A stretch of DNA of 64,000 bases from Pterobdella sp. o SKG-2022. Its lineage: Eukaryota; Annelida; Clitellata; Hirudinida; Piscicolidae. Location: assembly GCA_964035795.1 (NCBI GenBank), contig OZ038326.1, positions 1,956,916 to 2,020,915 on the forward strand, written 5' to 3'. The position numbers and the translations under genes are program-made. Of this stretch, positions 19,501 to 33,800 are shown piece after piece; positions within the stretch are counted from its first letter, which is position 1, and every line of letters starts with the position of its first letter. Below the pieces are notes generated by a model, which ran no database searches, was not told where the DNA came from, and was given only the letters and a program-made list of their open reading frames with translations.

Positions 19501-21460
19501 AGGATGTCACCCTGTTTTGATAATCATTATTTACAATTAATAATGCATACATTTGCCAGGTTCTAAGCATTTATTTCAGCTCTTAAGTCTTAACTCTAAT
19601 CTCCCGTAAGTTTTTAGAAAGGTCTGTTGTAAATATGTAATGTTCATACGGTCTTGTTTTTAATATAACACTAAAATCAATGGTTTCTTAGGTAAGTAAG
19701 ATAATTAATGGAAAAATATTAGTTTTAATATTTATTTGGAATAAAAAATTGAAGTATTCAAAATTTTTTAGAAAAACTGCCTTTCTTAAGTTTTTATCTT
19801 GAGTCGTTTTTCAATTGTGCTATTATTTTTTCATTTTGGCACATTAATTTTTATGAAAGATCTCAGGGCTTGTGATTAAGAAAACAAATGAAGCCATTAA
19901 TCATTCACAAAAAACGATAAAAACAGCAAACTTATGTTAAAAAAAATTAAACAAAAAAAATAATTAGAATAAAAATGATTTTTTTCATTTTTTTTATACA
20001 TAAAAATTTTTTGATTTAAAAATAACCCTTAAGAACAAAAAAATGTATTTCAACACTCGCGAAGCATTAAAAATGCAATGACTGGTATTATAACTCAGTT
20101 AACTGTTTCAATTGCGACTATTTATCACCTGAAACTTGAACCAAGCTGATACCCAAACAACTGTCATCTGTACTTTTTTTGATCAAGATTTTCTTAATAG
20201 CTCAACCCCATTTATCTCTTGTTAACTAGATATTGTATAGTAATACTTATGTTTTGGCTATGTTTGTGTAAAGTAATTAACTCTCTATTTTTAACTTCAT
20301 GAAATTATGCGGGTATTATTTATAGAAAAAATACATGTTTTTATATAAATGTTTATATATAGTTGTTCATATGTCTTCATTAAGGTCATTACTTTTTATT
20401 GATTTATTTTTTAATTACCAGTTGACGAACAACAAGACGATATTTTGAACACCACAAACGTTTAGTTCCTCATGGTTATGTATATATATAGCCATAAAAT
20501 TTTTGAGCGTTTTCATGTTAAACATCGCCTTAAAAACCTCTTATTATGGATGCAGACGCCATTTTAAACCCGGAGTGTGAGGCTTTCTGCATGGTAGAGT
20601 GATGATTTCAGAAATAAAATCAAAAATTATTCACTTTATTAGCATAAATATAAATATCAGTAAAGATAAAAAATAATTCAAAAAAATTACCATAGATATG
20701 AGATCGTAGGAGTTATATGATAATAAAAGAAAATTTCGTGACCGAAAAACATTGAATGATTCGCTGTTATTTTGAACTTTAAAAGCAATTTAAAAACAAA
20801 ATTTTGATTTTTTATTTCAAAAAATGATATTTCAAAATTAAAAAAAAACAGGAAGTTAAAATATCAAATTCACAAACAATACACTGAGCTATCAAATTTA
20901 TTAACATGAGCAAGATCAATCGTATTGTTGCCAGGCTACCTTTCATAATTACGAAAAAACTATTATCCAAAATGCATTTTTTCTTGGCCATAAAGAAGTC
21001 TCGTGTTTTTGAAATTTTGCAGTATTTCGTGAGAGCAATTCACATCGTGAAATGTTTTTTTTTGAATTAGGAAACTTAAAATTTTAATGAAATTTCGAAA
21101 ATTTTATTTTTTTTCGTGTTAATTGGAGTTTTGTTTATTCAAAAAAATGAATTTTGTATAATTGGTTATGTTAAATAACGAAATAATGATGAAGATAGCA
21201 AGTTTTAAACATTTCTGAAAAAAGAGAAAAATACCGTCAAAAATATTAACTTAAACACATCAGTATAAAGCAATCGAAGCACAATTAACAATAATGTTTT
21301 AAGACAAAAACCCTTGAAAATGAATGAACTGAGAGGGTAGAGATTAAGAATTGGGCAATCAATCCATGTACAAGAGAGTGTATGAAGTAACCGCTTTACA
21401 ATGCTATGTCGAGAAGATCTGCCTATATAGACTTTCTTGCTAAAAAAATAAAGATAAAAA
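16590..21460. other. AT-rich non-coding stretch right of VPS4
   Basis: About 4.9 kb dominated by short A and T runs. No supported gene. One GC-richer, coding-like patch at about 17,935-18,010 (minus frame reading ..LTFGSWQLPIGFDRQQM..) and another at about 20,545-20,605 are unexplained. The promoter of VPS4 should lie just right of 16,589. Confidence 0.6.
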
Positions 21461-21530
21461 TACTACTACTAGTACTACCACTGCTACTTCTACTGCTACT
21501 ACAACTACTAATAAAAGTACTAATAAAACT
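21461..21530. repeat. Imperfect (TAC)n trinucleotide tract
   Basis: ACT/TAC triplets with interruptions. They follow a GC-richer stretch (about 21,360-21,440) that ends in AATAAAGATAAAAA. This arrangement resembles the 3' end of a retroposed element with a microsatellite tail, but no coding part is visible. Confidence 0.7.
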
Positions 21531-21969
21531 GCTAACATAACAGTAGAAACAAACATGAGAAAAAATTAAGAAAATAAACACAACGAAACTCAAACTTTAT
21601 TACAGGGTTGTGGGTCCCTATCATTAATCATAGTCCATCGAAATTTGACTTGTTATAAGTAATACAGTCGTGGTGTTGTCATTAAGGACTTATAAAGACT
21701 ATTTATCACCTACAAGTGCCTGCGATCATCAGTGCCATGGAGACAGAACAAAGCATTTAGTGCAGTGTTTTTATAACACATTTAGCAAATTTTATATAAG
21801 TATCTGATTTATGTGTTTTTTTATAAATCTTTTTGTCTTGTTTTTTTTATTCAGTTTTTTTAACTTTGTATTTCCTCATTTCAATGGAGGTTTTTTGAAC
21901 TGATGCTAATATAAGTTTTATTCCACATAACTTAACAATTTAGAACGAATGTATGCTTTTGGATTTGAG

Positions 21970-22964
21970 CTATCTAGCTATCTATCTATCTAAATATTGC
22001 CAAAACAGAAAAAACTCCCAAAACAAACTTCTAGTAACAATTTTTTGAAAAACATAGAAGAAGTGAAACAATTCAAGTATTTGGGAGCCATTCTCACAGA
22101 TGAAGTAGAACTAAACCCAGAAGTGGATGCTCGAGTCCATAAAGCATCAATAGCTTTTGGATGCTTAAATAAACTGGTGTGGTACCAGCCTGCAATCAAA
22201 CACAGTACAAAATTCCGACTGTTCAAGGCTGTGATACTCCCTGTTTTATTATACGGATGTGAATCCTGGGCCCCACTTGATGATCACTTTCAACGTTTAA
22301 ATACCTTCATCAATGGCTGCATACGAACAATACTTGGTCTGTCGCTTTTCGAAAAATTAAGAAATACTGACCTAAAAAGACGTGCAAACATCGAACGCGT
22401 TGAAACAATACTCCAGCGTAGACGACTTAGATGGTTTGGCCATATCGAGAGAATGGAAAATACACGTCTTCCAAAACAATTATTAGTCAGTAAATTCGAA
22501 GAAGGTAAAAGACCTCATGGAAAACAACGTCAAAGATGGCATGATGTTATGAATGCTGACCTAAAAAGCCTAAATATGATTTCATCATGGAGAACTAAAG
22601 CCCTAAACAGAAGCCAATGGCGAAAAAAGGTCAACGTTAAGTTGAATGCGTTAAATCAGTTCAAAGAAGATAAAGAAAAGGACAAAAAGGACCGCAAGAA
22701 AGAAAACTCAGGGACTATAAAAGATCTTAAATGTTTTCAATGCAACAAGGTCTGCCTTAACAAGACTGGTTTAGCAAATCACATCAGACTATCACACTTT
22801 CAAGCAACAATAATTTGTCAATTCTGTGGTAATAAAATCAAAAACAAGGAATGTCGAATCATAAGAAGAAATGTCAAAAAACAGCAACACATACTCTTTC
22901 TGCACCTGCCTGAAGGTGGATGAATGCAGCTGAAGAAGAAGATCTATCTATCTATCTATCTATT
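21970..22964 (+). mobile_element. 5'-truncated non-LTR retrotransposon fragment flanked by (TCTA)n
   Basis: The fragment keeps only the end of the reverse-transcriptase ORF and its 3' tail. TCTA/CTAT repeats stand on both sides (21,970-21,992 and 22,941-22,964). This fits either insertion into a tetranucleotide repeat or a tetranucleotide tail with a matching target. Confidence 0.8.
21997..22923 (+). pseudogene. C-terminal part of a retrotransposon reverse transcriptase with zinc fingers
   Basis: An open frame of about 308 codons with no ATG at its start; it is the tail of a longer ORF2 protein. It carries the region after the RT core found in many animal non-LTR retrotransposons: FKYLGAILTD, then VILPVLLYGCESW, then RRRLRWFGHIERM and RLPKQLL. 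A basic region follows, then C-terminal zinc-finger-like motifs: C-x2-C..GL.NHIRLSH, and a second CxxC. There are no stops or frameshifts in the retained part, so the copy is fairly young. The catalytic RT core and endonuclease are missing, so it cannot move by itself. The exact clade is uncertain. Confidence 0.85.
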
Positions 22965-25900
22965 TATCCATATGTTGTGCACTTAGGTACAAATATAATG
23001 AAGTCCGTTAAATTCAAAATTCTAATAGTTTGAATTTTTGGTTGAAAATTATTTTAAACGTTGGAAAATTTTAGTTAAAAAATCAATAGTAGTTTTTTTT
23101 AACCTTATATTAGGATAATTGCGGAATTACAAAAAATGTAACAAGCAAAGATACCTGAAAGTAATTTATATTGCTGTAACAAACATTCGAAACATGAAAT
23201 GAACGATACAAATTTTTACTTAATTCATTTATGATCAAGTTCATTTGAAACTTAGTTAAACAAAAGTTTAGTACCAAAGACACAATTATGAATATCAAAA
23301 AAATAAAAAAAAAACCATAATAAAATTTAAAAACAAACTAATTTTAAGACCAGTTTTTAGGTACAACTAATCACAATGAGTTCTAGTAAACAAAGTTAAA
23401 AATGTGGAAACAAAGAACCAAAGAATGAAACAAAACAAATTAAATTCAAAAATGAAATCCACGTTATACATAAACATTGAAAACCTCACGTGGAAAATAA
23501 GTGGAAAATTTTCTCACATGTTTAATACTTTAATCTGAATAGTAAAATATTTCTCAATCAATACAACCCTCAAGCCCATGTTTGATAGAAGTTCTGACGT
23601 TGTGAATTAAAATACTCAAATTTTTTAAACCCAACATAAAGTGGAAACAATTTACAAATTTATTGAGTATCAACGAAATAGTTTCTAGAATAAATTATGT
23701 ATATATTTTTTTGTATATTTCTATAGTTGCTCGATTTCTAGGGCTTAGACGCAATAAAAACAGAAAAGGCTGTCAGATAGACACATCTAAAAAAATTTTC
23801 ATATTTTTGTAGCACTTTACTCGGTTCAAAGAAGTTTGATACTATTTTTCATCTATGTTTATGTGAATCTTTTAACATTGTTCATGATGGATAAACTTAT
23901 TTTTATTACTTAGGATTGAATAATTTTTTCTTATTTGGTGATTTTAATATCTTGTGTTTTTTTTTTGAAAATTATGCGTCAAGCTAATTTTTGCTGTTTT
24001 GTTAAACAAAAACTTTTTTAACAAATCTTTTCTAAATAAAAAAAAAATTTTTTTAAATGTTTAACTGTTTGGTAGATATAAAAAAATAACAACTAAGCTA
24101 AAAAAAACTAAATATATAAGACTACACTGAGATTTATTCACCAGGAATTAATATTTACTTCAAAAAATTAGGACTAACACTACACAACTACCATAGAAGT
24201 TGAATAACAGCCAATTTAAATTATGAAATAAAAATTTAAATGAATTTAAGAATTAATTTCTATTGATACAGAGATTTTTATAAAAATTACTTGGTGTTAT
24301 TAATTCAATCGAGAAAACTCAAGCTATACACACTGTTTGCCACCATTTTAGCATCAGCTTCTACAGGTAAAAACATTATTATTTTCAAAATAAGCAAAAG
24401 AATAATGCAAGTAATAAACCCATCAGAAATATTTTTGAGTTTATTTTTGTTTTTGTCATTGGATATTATTAATATTTTAAAACTTTCAAAAACAATGGCT
24501 TTTTTGCAGTTTCTCGCGTGTTTTCTAATTCTTCTATTCTGTTCACCCATTTTTTTTGTGTTGGTGTGTTTTTGTGGGAACGTTCATCCCAGTTTGACTT
24601 ACACATACTCCACTTTGGTGCAGCAGTGATCAGTAGTAAAAATCTTTCGCAATGAATCTTGCCCATTTTGGTTTTCACACAAAATGTTTCAAATTTAGAA
24701 GTTAAATGAGTGTAGAATTAAACACTTCTTTGATTGAATGCTTTTTTAAAAAGTTTTTTAATCCCATCTAAGATACTCTTTTGGCGCTTATAATGTATTT
24801 TTTTCTGACTGTTTGAGCGATATTTTAAAATTTTTGGATTTCCAATTTTTTATAATGACCTTGGTTTTAGCTGCAGTGAATCAAATTGTTCAAAGTTTTG
24901 TTGAATAAACTCAAATTTTTTATCATAATATTTAGGAAAATAATTAAAATGATGTTATTAACAATGATAATAGTCGAAATAGTGTATTTGAGAAAATGGT
25001 ATAAATAAAGATGATAGTTTTGATGGAAACACGGGCAATAAAACATTTGCCCAATGTTTTCACCTCATTTACTGAAACTGTAAAAGACATTTAAAACTGC
25101 TACTAGAAATGAAGTCGAACATGAAAAACAAAAAATAAAAATAAAAAAAGCAATAAAAACATTGTACAAAGCAAAAATACTCGTGTGGATGTTGAAAATG
25201 AACTTAAAGATATCGAATAGTCAATTGAATGCATGTAATTTTATATTAAAAAGACATAAAACAGAAAGATAGACAAAACGGAAGTGAAAATATTTATTGT
25301 CTTTGCTGCTTTTCAATATTATCGCATTTCATAGCGTTTAAGTTTTTTTGTTTTTAAAAACTTTATGCTTCAAGTTTCCTTTTCTTTCCAATCGTTCATT
25401 CTTTCGCTAAGTGTTCTTTTTCCATTTCGTTTGTCTGAAAACTATTTTCGGAAAAATTGATTTTTAAATTGATTTTTTTTTATATTTTCACTTTTTATTC
25501 ATTTTTTTATTAAAATGTAATTGGCTCATTAAAAAAATCAAAGAATTTTTTGAAAATTTATTGAAAAAAAAATATGAAAAATATATAAAACCATCAAAAA
25601 ATTTTAAATGCTCACGATTAATTTTGAATGCAAACATTTAAAAGCTTCAGCAAACGGCTTAAAAATTATTTTTTGAAACTGCTCTCAAGTCGCTGTAAAT
25701 ATTAAATATTACAGATTAAGAAGTTTTATGAAATTTGATCGAACCATCGCCTTAAACAAAAAGAAGAAAGCTTTTAAAAACTGAGGCAAAAAAGATAGTC
25801 CGGTACAAAATGTAATGGCTGCATAAGTAGGAATCAAAAATGCGGTTTAAAATCGCCAGTGTGTGAAAAAATTCTATCGGAACTATGCATCAAAATAACT

Positions 25901-28318
25901 GTAATAAGGTATACTTACACTTTAAAACAAACAGAACTATAGAAAAACTCTGAAAAGCTTAAAGAACTTACTTGTTATATCATTGATTTTTATTTTTTAT
26001 ACTTCTGTGCATGAAAAAATAATTTAAAAACATGCGTGCATAAAAACAAACAAACAAACACTCATACACACGTATAAACAAACAAAAATAGGTATACATA
26101 AAAAAAATGCATATAAACACACAAAAAAAGCTTAAAAAACTCACACAGAAACAAACACACAAACTCACAAACAATCACATTAAAACATACAAATACATCA
26201 AATTGAAGCAACCACAAGCTTGATCACTGAAGATTTACTCATAAAATAGAAGATATCAATGAAAAACCCCTATAAAACATATAAAAATATTTTGATATAG
26301 GTTATGTGTGATAATCGAGTAATGGTGAAGCTTGAATTATTTTAAGCATGATAAAAAAGTAATGTATTTTTTGACTTAATTCTGTTAAGCGCCCTCACAA
26401 CATTCTGCGGTTTTAATCTACTGTTGGTTAACGGCTGCATATATTCAAACAGAGATAATATTTATGACGCTTTGGCAATTTTTTAATCATAGTTTAAGGC
26501 TGTGAATATAAACAACTCATATGTGTTTTAAACAAGTCACATTGTGTTTACCCAGCCATAAGTTGGTTCAATATTACGAGTAAACTATTATTTCTATGCC
26601 ACAAAACCACTTTGGTTTGAAATTTTTTCATTACTGTAAAAACAATGCGTTTAAATGTTTGATAAAACGACCAGATGAGAAAAGAATATTACTCCACTTA
26701 TCTTTTGCTCTTCATTCAGTAGCTATCATAAAAAAAAACAGGAGTATAGACCATAATAATGTATTATGAAGTTATATACATATACGTATATATAAATATA
26801 CCCTATAGTATTGGAAAGCTTTTAACCTTGAATATTATTGGGAAAAATATGAAAAGTTTTTGAAGGAATACCAGTACTTAAAATTATTGGAAATCTCCTA
26901 ATACTTCATATCATTAATCAACTATTTGTTCATCGCCTTTTATAAAAATTTTCTTTGATACAATTGAAAGACTATCAAAATAGTATATTATTGAGAGACC
27001 GATCAGACGAAGAAAGTCAAAATATTCATTGGAAATCCCCGCCTTCTATCTTTGATAACCCTTCAAGACTCCGCTCTGTGCATTTTAATTTAAACCGGGT
27101 CTCAACAACGAATGAAGGCTGAATTGAATTGAAGCATAAATAAGGAAAAGTTGGGTCATGGGATAGATTGAATAGATATAAATGAGAGATTTGAATTATA
27201 AAAAAAATTAATAATTGGAATTTTCGTTAAATATTGTTAATAAAATTTAATTATTAAAACATGTCATCCTATAATGGTAATAACTAGTTTCGGAAATACG
27301 TTATAAACTGAAAAAATATCATATTATATATTAATTAAAATTTAATTATTATAACGTCTTTTATTTGATTTATTGGAATGTTAATCCAAATTTAAGGCTT
27401 GGGTAAGTCAATTATGAAGACATAAACAAAATTTGAAAACTAAAAACGAACCAAATATCTCCGGGCTATTTAGAAGATCTGCACACAGAAGATCTTGGTA
27501 AAAATACCTTAAAATAGAACCTTTAATTGTTTTATTCAATGGAAATCTCCCATACAATATTCCTGGGTCTCTAGTTCTAGTTTTTGTTTCATACAAAACA
27601 CCATAGACTGAGTTTTCCCCTCTCACCTTCATCTTTTATCTTCTGCAACTGTGGGAACGGATACAAACTATATACCACCATTTAAGAGTAGAAGAGTAAA
27701 AATAAGTTTAGGTAATGTATTTATGGCAATTAATTACATTAGTTTAAGATTTTCCATTTATTTATATAAAACCTAATTTAAAACAAGACCACTCTCAAAC
27801 GAGTAATTATCGAAAAATTGATATTCTAAACAGAACTAAAGTTATAATTTTGAAAATTAATCTAATATTAAAACCTTAAAATAATTTTTCCATAAAAAAA
27901 TCACAAAAGATGCATGCTTTAATATAGCAAATAATTTATAGAACTGTCAAAGTCGGCACTCGAGCTTTATTGAAAATTTTTTGAGTGTGAATTGGGATTT
28001 GAAAGTTATGATAAGAGTGAACTTGTCAAAAAATCATTTTTTTGTCATTTTGTTTTAGTTTGATTCATTAAAGCAGCAAAACTATTAGTTTTCATTATTA
28101 TATAAACGGATGCTTGTGAAATCTTTACTAAGATTAAACAAAAGGATCGAAACCATTTCTGCCTTAATATAAATGAGCTCAACAGAGAAAAAGTGCTTGA
28201 ACTTCATTTTTTTCTTAATATTTCAAACAATCTTAACTCATGAAAAACAAGAAAAATTTTCACTTCTAACCATATTGCCTTCTTCACTTCAGTAAACACA
28301 CTTCGATGGCATGGAGTT
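22965..28318. other. AT-rich non-coding stretch
   Basis: About 5.3 kb with no supported exon. It includes a CA/AAAC-rich patch near 26,040-26,190. A somewhat GC-richer patch at about 27,000-27,140 ends in GAATTGAATTG and may be the 3' end of an old retroelement. I cannot identify it. Confidence 0.5.
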
Positions 28319-28489
28319 ATGGCAACCTTTTTGGTGATTTTGTTGTTCTTGGCTAGTAACAGCACTGCTTTTAACGCTCTTACATCCACAAATAATTCAA
28401 CTCTTATGGCAACAAAAATAAGATTATTTGAGTTTTTAGAGATTAATTGTTTGATTAAATTACTGCATATTGGAGTGATGTTATTATAG
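28319..28489 (+). CDS. Candidate small secreted peptide or first exon (weak)
   Basis: ATG to TAG, 56 codons. The first 17 residues (MATFLVILLFLASNSTA) look like a classical signal peptide, followed by an Asn/Thr/Ser-rich segment with an N-glycosylation sequon. After that the reading becomes ordinary AT-rich sequence. It could be a short secreted peptide, exon 1 of a gene whose donor I cannot place, or chance. It lies 2.3 kb upstream of the better signal-peptide exon of the Ig gene, on the same strand. Confidence 0.22.
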   Translation: MATFLVILLFLASNSTAFNALTSTNNSTLMATKIRLFEFLEINCLIKLLHIGVMLL

Positions 28490-30800
28490 GGATATAGCGT
28501 CTTTTGAACAAAATGTATTTAAAACATTTTTTCAAATTTAAACTTAAAAACTATTTGAAAAAAAAAAGATACATCAAATGTTTTTTAATGGTTAAAGTGC
28601 TAGTTTGTTGTCGTTTCTGCCCTTTCTCCCACGAAAACTATTAGCAAGTTAAGTGCCTTCACCATTTGCCAATTAGAAAACTTGAATATCTGAACAGCAT
28701 AGTTTTGTCTCCATTTTGTGTCGAATTTTTTAGTTTTTGTTTGCATACATTTTTATTTTTTGCTATTATTTTTTTTATTGAACAAAATCACTGTTCAGCT
28801 CGAGGCAAACAAAAATAGTCTCTTATTAAATTATGGGTAGAATCATTTTTATGGCTGTTATTAATATTATTTCAAAACCACCCTCATCACTATGCTAGTT
28901 TTGGCAAATAATTATTTTTCATTTTATCTCAATATTATTGAATTATCATTTTTATTTTTTCAACAATATATTTTGAAACGTTTTTAGTTTAAACTACATT
29001 ATATATTTTCATTTTTTCCAACCAACTTGATCTTTAAAATTCCAATAACAGACAGCATTTTTTTTTAACTTGAAATAATACTTAAAAACCAAACATAAGT
29101 TTTTTTTCCAAAAATACCAATTCACTTGTTTTATATTATAAAAACGTGCATTTTACGGAAAAAATACTTTTAACACCTCTTGTTTGTTCATTTTTACACT
29201 GTTTTATTTAAGAACTCAACTCATCTTCCATCCAAATAGTGTCATTATAACTTTATGAGCATAGAAACACTTTCAAATATAATGTGTGTAAATAAAAATT
29301 GAAAATTTTCAAAAAAATTGAATCCTTTGTTTGGTTTTACTATTATTAAATCGTTATAGAAGGGATATTCTGCTCACAAAAGAATTTTGAAGACAAAAAA
29401 TGTCAGGTTGTCAAATCAAAATTTTAAGACTTCGAAAATTTTTGTGAATTTTTTGAAAATAAGATTTAATAATAATTGACACTGTTAAAGTGTAAACTAA
29501 TTCACAAATGGTTATAATTTTGAAAATAATTGGTTTGAAACATGAAGTATTACTTTATGAAAATTTGAATAGAATCTGACTAGTTATATTTAAAAATTAA
29601 TTTCCATTTTATATTTATAACATATTTTCAAACATAACTCAAATCGAAGTTAAAACTGCATAAAAAGTGGAATTAAAATGTTGAATTTTGAAAAAATAGA
29701 TGATAAAAAACGAATAAATATATTTCTTTAAAATTGAAAATATTTTGAATAAAATAAAATCATTTAAAAAAAGATTGCGAGAAAATTGGTTTCACGAAAT
29801 TATTTTGAAAATAAAACGTAAAATTATCAATACTAAAGTTTTATCTCTCTACACCCTTCAAAATACCCTCTAAATTTGGCTATTTTAAGCGAATTTTTTC
29901 CGAATTTTAAATTTAATTTTAAAAAATGTCTATGATTTTTTTTCTAATTATTTTGACAAAGCTACAAACATCAGTTTTTTATTCTGAAGGCATCATTTTT
30001 AATAAATAATTATGTTTAAAGATCCAATTCTATAAAGCTAAATCCAGTTTTGTGAATTCAATATTTAAAAAATAATTCACATCAAAAAACATTTTGATGA
30101 GATCTTGAAATGTATTTTCTCAAGCAAGTGTGCATGCAAACCCTCCTTTAAAAGCTGAAGATCTATTGAGAAACTGTAACTACTGGTGGTATAGGCGTTA
30201 AGATTGCAGTTCGATTGATTTTTTGATCGTATTTTATGCTTGTTTGAGGAAAAATCGAGTTTAATTGTTGAAATTTAATTTTTCAGACAGGTATGAAAAG
30301 CATTTTGTTGATTCGTTTGAATTTTTTTATGGGTGCCAAAAACTGCAAAAGACGTTCGAAAGTTCTGAAAATTTATTTTAACTCATGTGCTCAGTTGAGA
30401 AATATGGATTCTTTCAAAAACAAAAAAAAAATTCAAGTACATCTGATAGTGAAATAGCAAAGAATTTTTAATTAACTAGATTTCAATCAAAAGATAAATT
30501 TCTGTAAAAATGAGAAAAGCTTTGAATTTGTAACAAAAAAAATTTGAAAAAGTTATAAGGAAACTTTCTAGAATAAATAGACACCAGACACATTCTGATG
30601 GCACAGTTCATTTCAGCTCTGCAACAATTATCAACATAAAAACCCCAAATTAAATCTATTAAGCCCTGATTTTAAATCATATATTTTTATATTTAAAAAT
30701 AATTGCAAAACAGACATTTTATATTTCAAAAACTTTGAAAACTTTAAAAAAAATTCAAGCCTGAAAGTATATTTCGATGTTTTCCTCGAATAATTGAAAG
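28490..30800. other. AT-rich non-coding stretch upstream of the Ig gene
   Basis: About 2.3 kb. No exon seen. It would contain the promoter of the plus-strand Ig gene. Confidence 0.5.
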
Positions 30801-33800
30801 ATGAATTTGGAGAAAAAAGTTCCCAGAATGGGTTCGGCTCTTATCTTTTACATTTTCACTTCCGCACTGTGCCAAGGTGAGGTTGTTTTACGGCTGTGGT
30901 ACATTTATATTTTATAATTTCTCATTTACTATTCTTCAACTCCTGCGTAACTCATCTATTCTTATTTTAATATTTTTTGTCGTTTTTTCACAGCAACCTC
31001 ATTCATCATTTTACGAATAAAACGGCTGCAATAAAAGTGATAGATAAGTTGTTATGAAGATATAAAGTTTTCAACAAAACTCATTTAGTTGCCAACAATG
31101 CTTGTTTTATCATTATAATCTCTACATTTGTTTTTTGACCTTTTAACCATCATTGCGTCATCATTCTTATTTTAGTTTTTTTTTTATTTAAAACAAAACC
31201 TCCAGCTCCACAACGGAAATTAGAGCGCACTAAAAATCTTTTTTATTTTCTTCTCATTAATTAGATCAGTCTTTTTTTATTATCGTCTCTGTGTTATGAA
31301 CTTACTTTGGCTTTTAATAAATGCAAAAATTGAAATATTTCACAATTACAAAATTAAATATAAAGCTAAAAAACTAATGATCAAAACCAAAATTTCCTTT
31401 ATTTTTTTCGATTTATTTCAGGGTGAGTTAGAATGATATAGATAAAATATTATTCTAACTCAATTTTTTAGCATTTGTCACATGTGTTTTGACTTAGAAA
31501 GAGTATTACAGTATCAAAATTATCTAGCTTTAGGTTTTTTATTATTTATAGTGTCATTATCGTTTTTCTTTAAGTGTTTTTTCACTGGTACAACTTCATA
31601 GCAGAGCGCTCTTTAACAGCTGGTTGATGTGAGCATTTCGTTTTAAAATTATGCTTTCAAATTATCAAATTATCTACTCGAAAAACAATTTGTCAAAAAC
31701 TATTTTTTGCAAAAACTTGATGTTTGGTTTTATTGTAGCATTATTAAAAACTCACATTGTTTATATGGGTTTCATGCCATTTTTTAGGGTAATTACCTGC
31801 ACAGACGTTTTTGTACCGAGTGTTTTAATACTTTTTTGCGCCACTAAAAACAAATTTTGTTTTTCTTGAAAACCATGAGCAAGTTCCATGCGAACCAATT
31901 CATCATTTATTTAATAGAATTTACAAAACTCATTTTCTTTTTGAAATATTTTTGAAATCACTAAAATTTTCGGAAGTATATATTTTTTCAAATATCCAAA
32001 ATACTCATCAGTTATGAACAAATTAATCAAAATAGACATTTTAAAAAATATATTTCGTTTTCAAAAAATAAACTGAAAGCTTAGTTTTCTAATTAAATTA
32101 TGCGAGAACTTTTGGATAGCTTCATAAGATGATTGACTCTTGGCAGTGGTAAATTCTAAAAATAATTACTGTGAGTTTTTTTCAAAGTTTCCAAAAATAA
32201 TTTATCTTATTTCATCAGTTTTTTAACTTCCATATGGAACCTCCATTGAAAACAATTATTTCCATGAAAAAATCTCACTAAATGTTTCAGTTTGTTTCGA
32301 CCTATGGTCATTAATCATAAAAACATTTCAAAATTTTATCCTTAAAATCAATGTAAGTTAACTAAACGATTTTGAGCAAATAATATAAATATTTTAAATA
32401 TACTAAAACAGCAAAAGCTTTCAGAATAAAACTCCAAAAATAATGAGTCGGCTCGAAGCTAGATTCATAATAGTTACACATTTCTAACCATTAAAACCAT
32501 ACAACTATTTATATTGAGAACAAGACTGATCAAAGTTTAAGGTAGCAATAAATATTAGGAATCAATAGAAATGGTTTGAAGTCAAAGCTTAAAAAGAAAC
32601 GATAATTGCGAAAGTAAATGAATGACAGGATAAATAATACAGGATTGTGTGTATGTTTTTACGATAAGATGCTTGGATAAAGAATATTGGAAAAAAAAAC
32701 CTAACTAATAAGGGAAATAGTATAATTGAAGAAAAAAACCAGCATATTTGTAATGAATGGAAATAATATTGAAGATGGAAAAAAGTTATGAAAAAATAAA
32801 AGCCTAAGTTTATAAAATTTTGTGTAAAAAAAATTTTAGAATATTTACAATTATATCAAATAACATGGGTAACTGTTGAGAAGGTCTAAAAAAATTATAA
32901 TAATTCAGCCTTGATTAAGAATAGTTGAAAAATAAATACTAATATTATAGTAAAATTCTGAAATATTATGAAAAATTTCGAAGTTCAACTCAAAACCTGT
33001 TTGGAACCTTCAAAAGATAAACTAAATTTAAAAAAAAACGATGAATATTTATTGTTTAAAATAAGGTTTTATTGGAAAATGTATAAAAAAAAAATAAAAA
33101 TTAGAACATAACAAATTCTAAATTATATCAAAACAAAAATATAAAACATTATTTTTTTTTGAAAAAAACAAAAAAAAATCTCAAAGACTTGGTTTTTAAA
33201 ACAATAACCACAAAAAAAAATGAAAAATTAAAAATAGCTGTGATAAGTATGTGGTAGGTCAATACTGAAAGGTTCATGAGAGCTTGAAAACTCAATTGGT
33301 TGGTGGAGCAAAAACACCCTCTGTATAAATAAAATTATCTTTTGGAAAAATTTCAAAACTTTTTTGTAATTTACATTTGATTACTTCGATTAAAAAAAAG
33401 ATTTTTTTTGAATATTTTCTTTAGATTGAGAAAAATTAAATGCCCGCATTGAAGTATATACTTTTGAAGATTGACTTTGTGTCCCTCAGTGTCTTATATT
33501 TGTTTTGTTTCAATTTCTTTGTATGCCTGTCTTAAGTACCTTCTCCAACGGACTGAAGAAGAAGAAGAAGAAGAAGAAGAAGAAGAAGAAGAAGAAGAAG
33601 AAGAAGAAGAAGAAGAAGAAGAAGAAGAAGAAGAAGAAGAAGAAGAAGAAGAAGAAGAAGAAGAAGAAGAAGAAGAAGAAGAAGAAGAAGAAGAAGAAGA
33701 AGAAGAAGAAGAAGAAGAAGAAGAAGAAGAAGAAGAAGAAGAAGAAGAAGAAGAAGAAGAAGAAGAAGAAGAAGAGAAGAAGAAGAAGAAGAAGAAGAAG

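Noticed and set aside
20545..20605. Short ATG frames on both strands (MDADAILNPECEAF.. and MASASIIR..)
   Set aside because: Under 20 codons with no supported continuation.
24270..24366. Hydrophobic segment LYTLFATILASAST followed by a GT donor on the plus strand
   Set aside because: There is no in-frame ATG upstream and no partner exon found. It could be a membrane or signal exon, but support is too thin.
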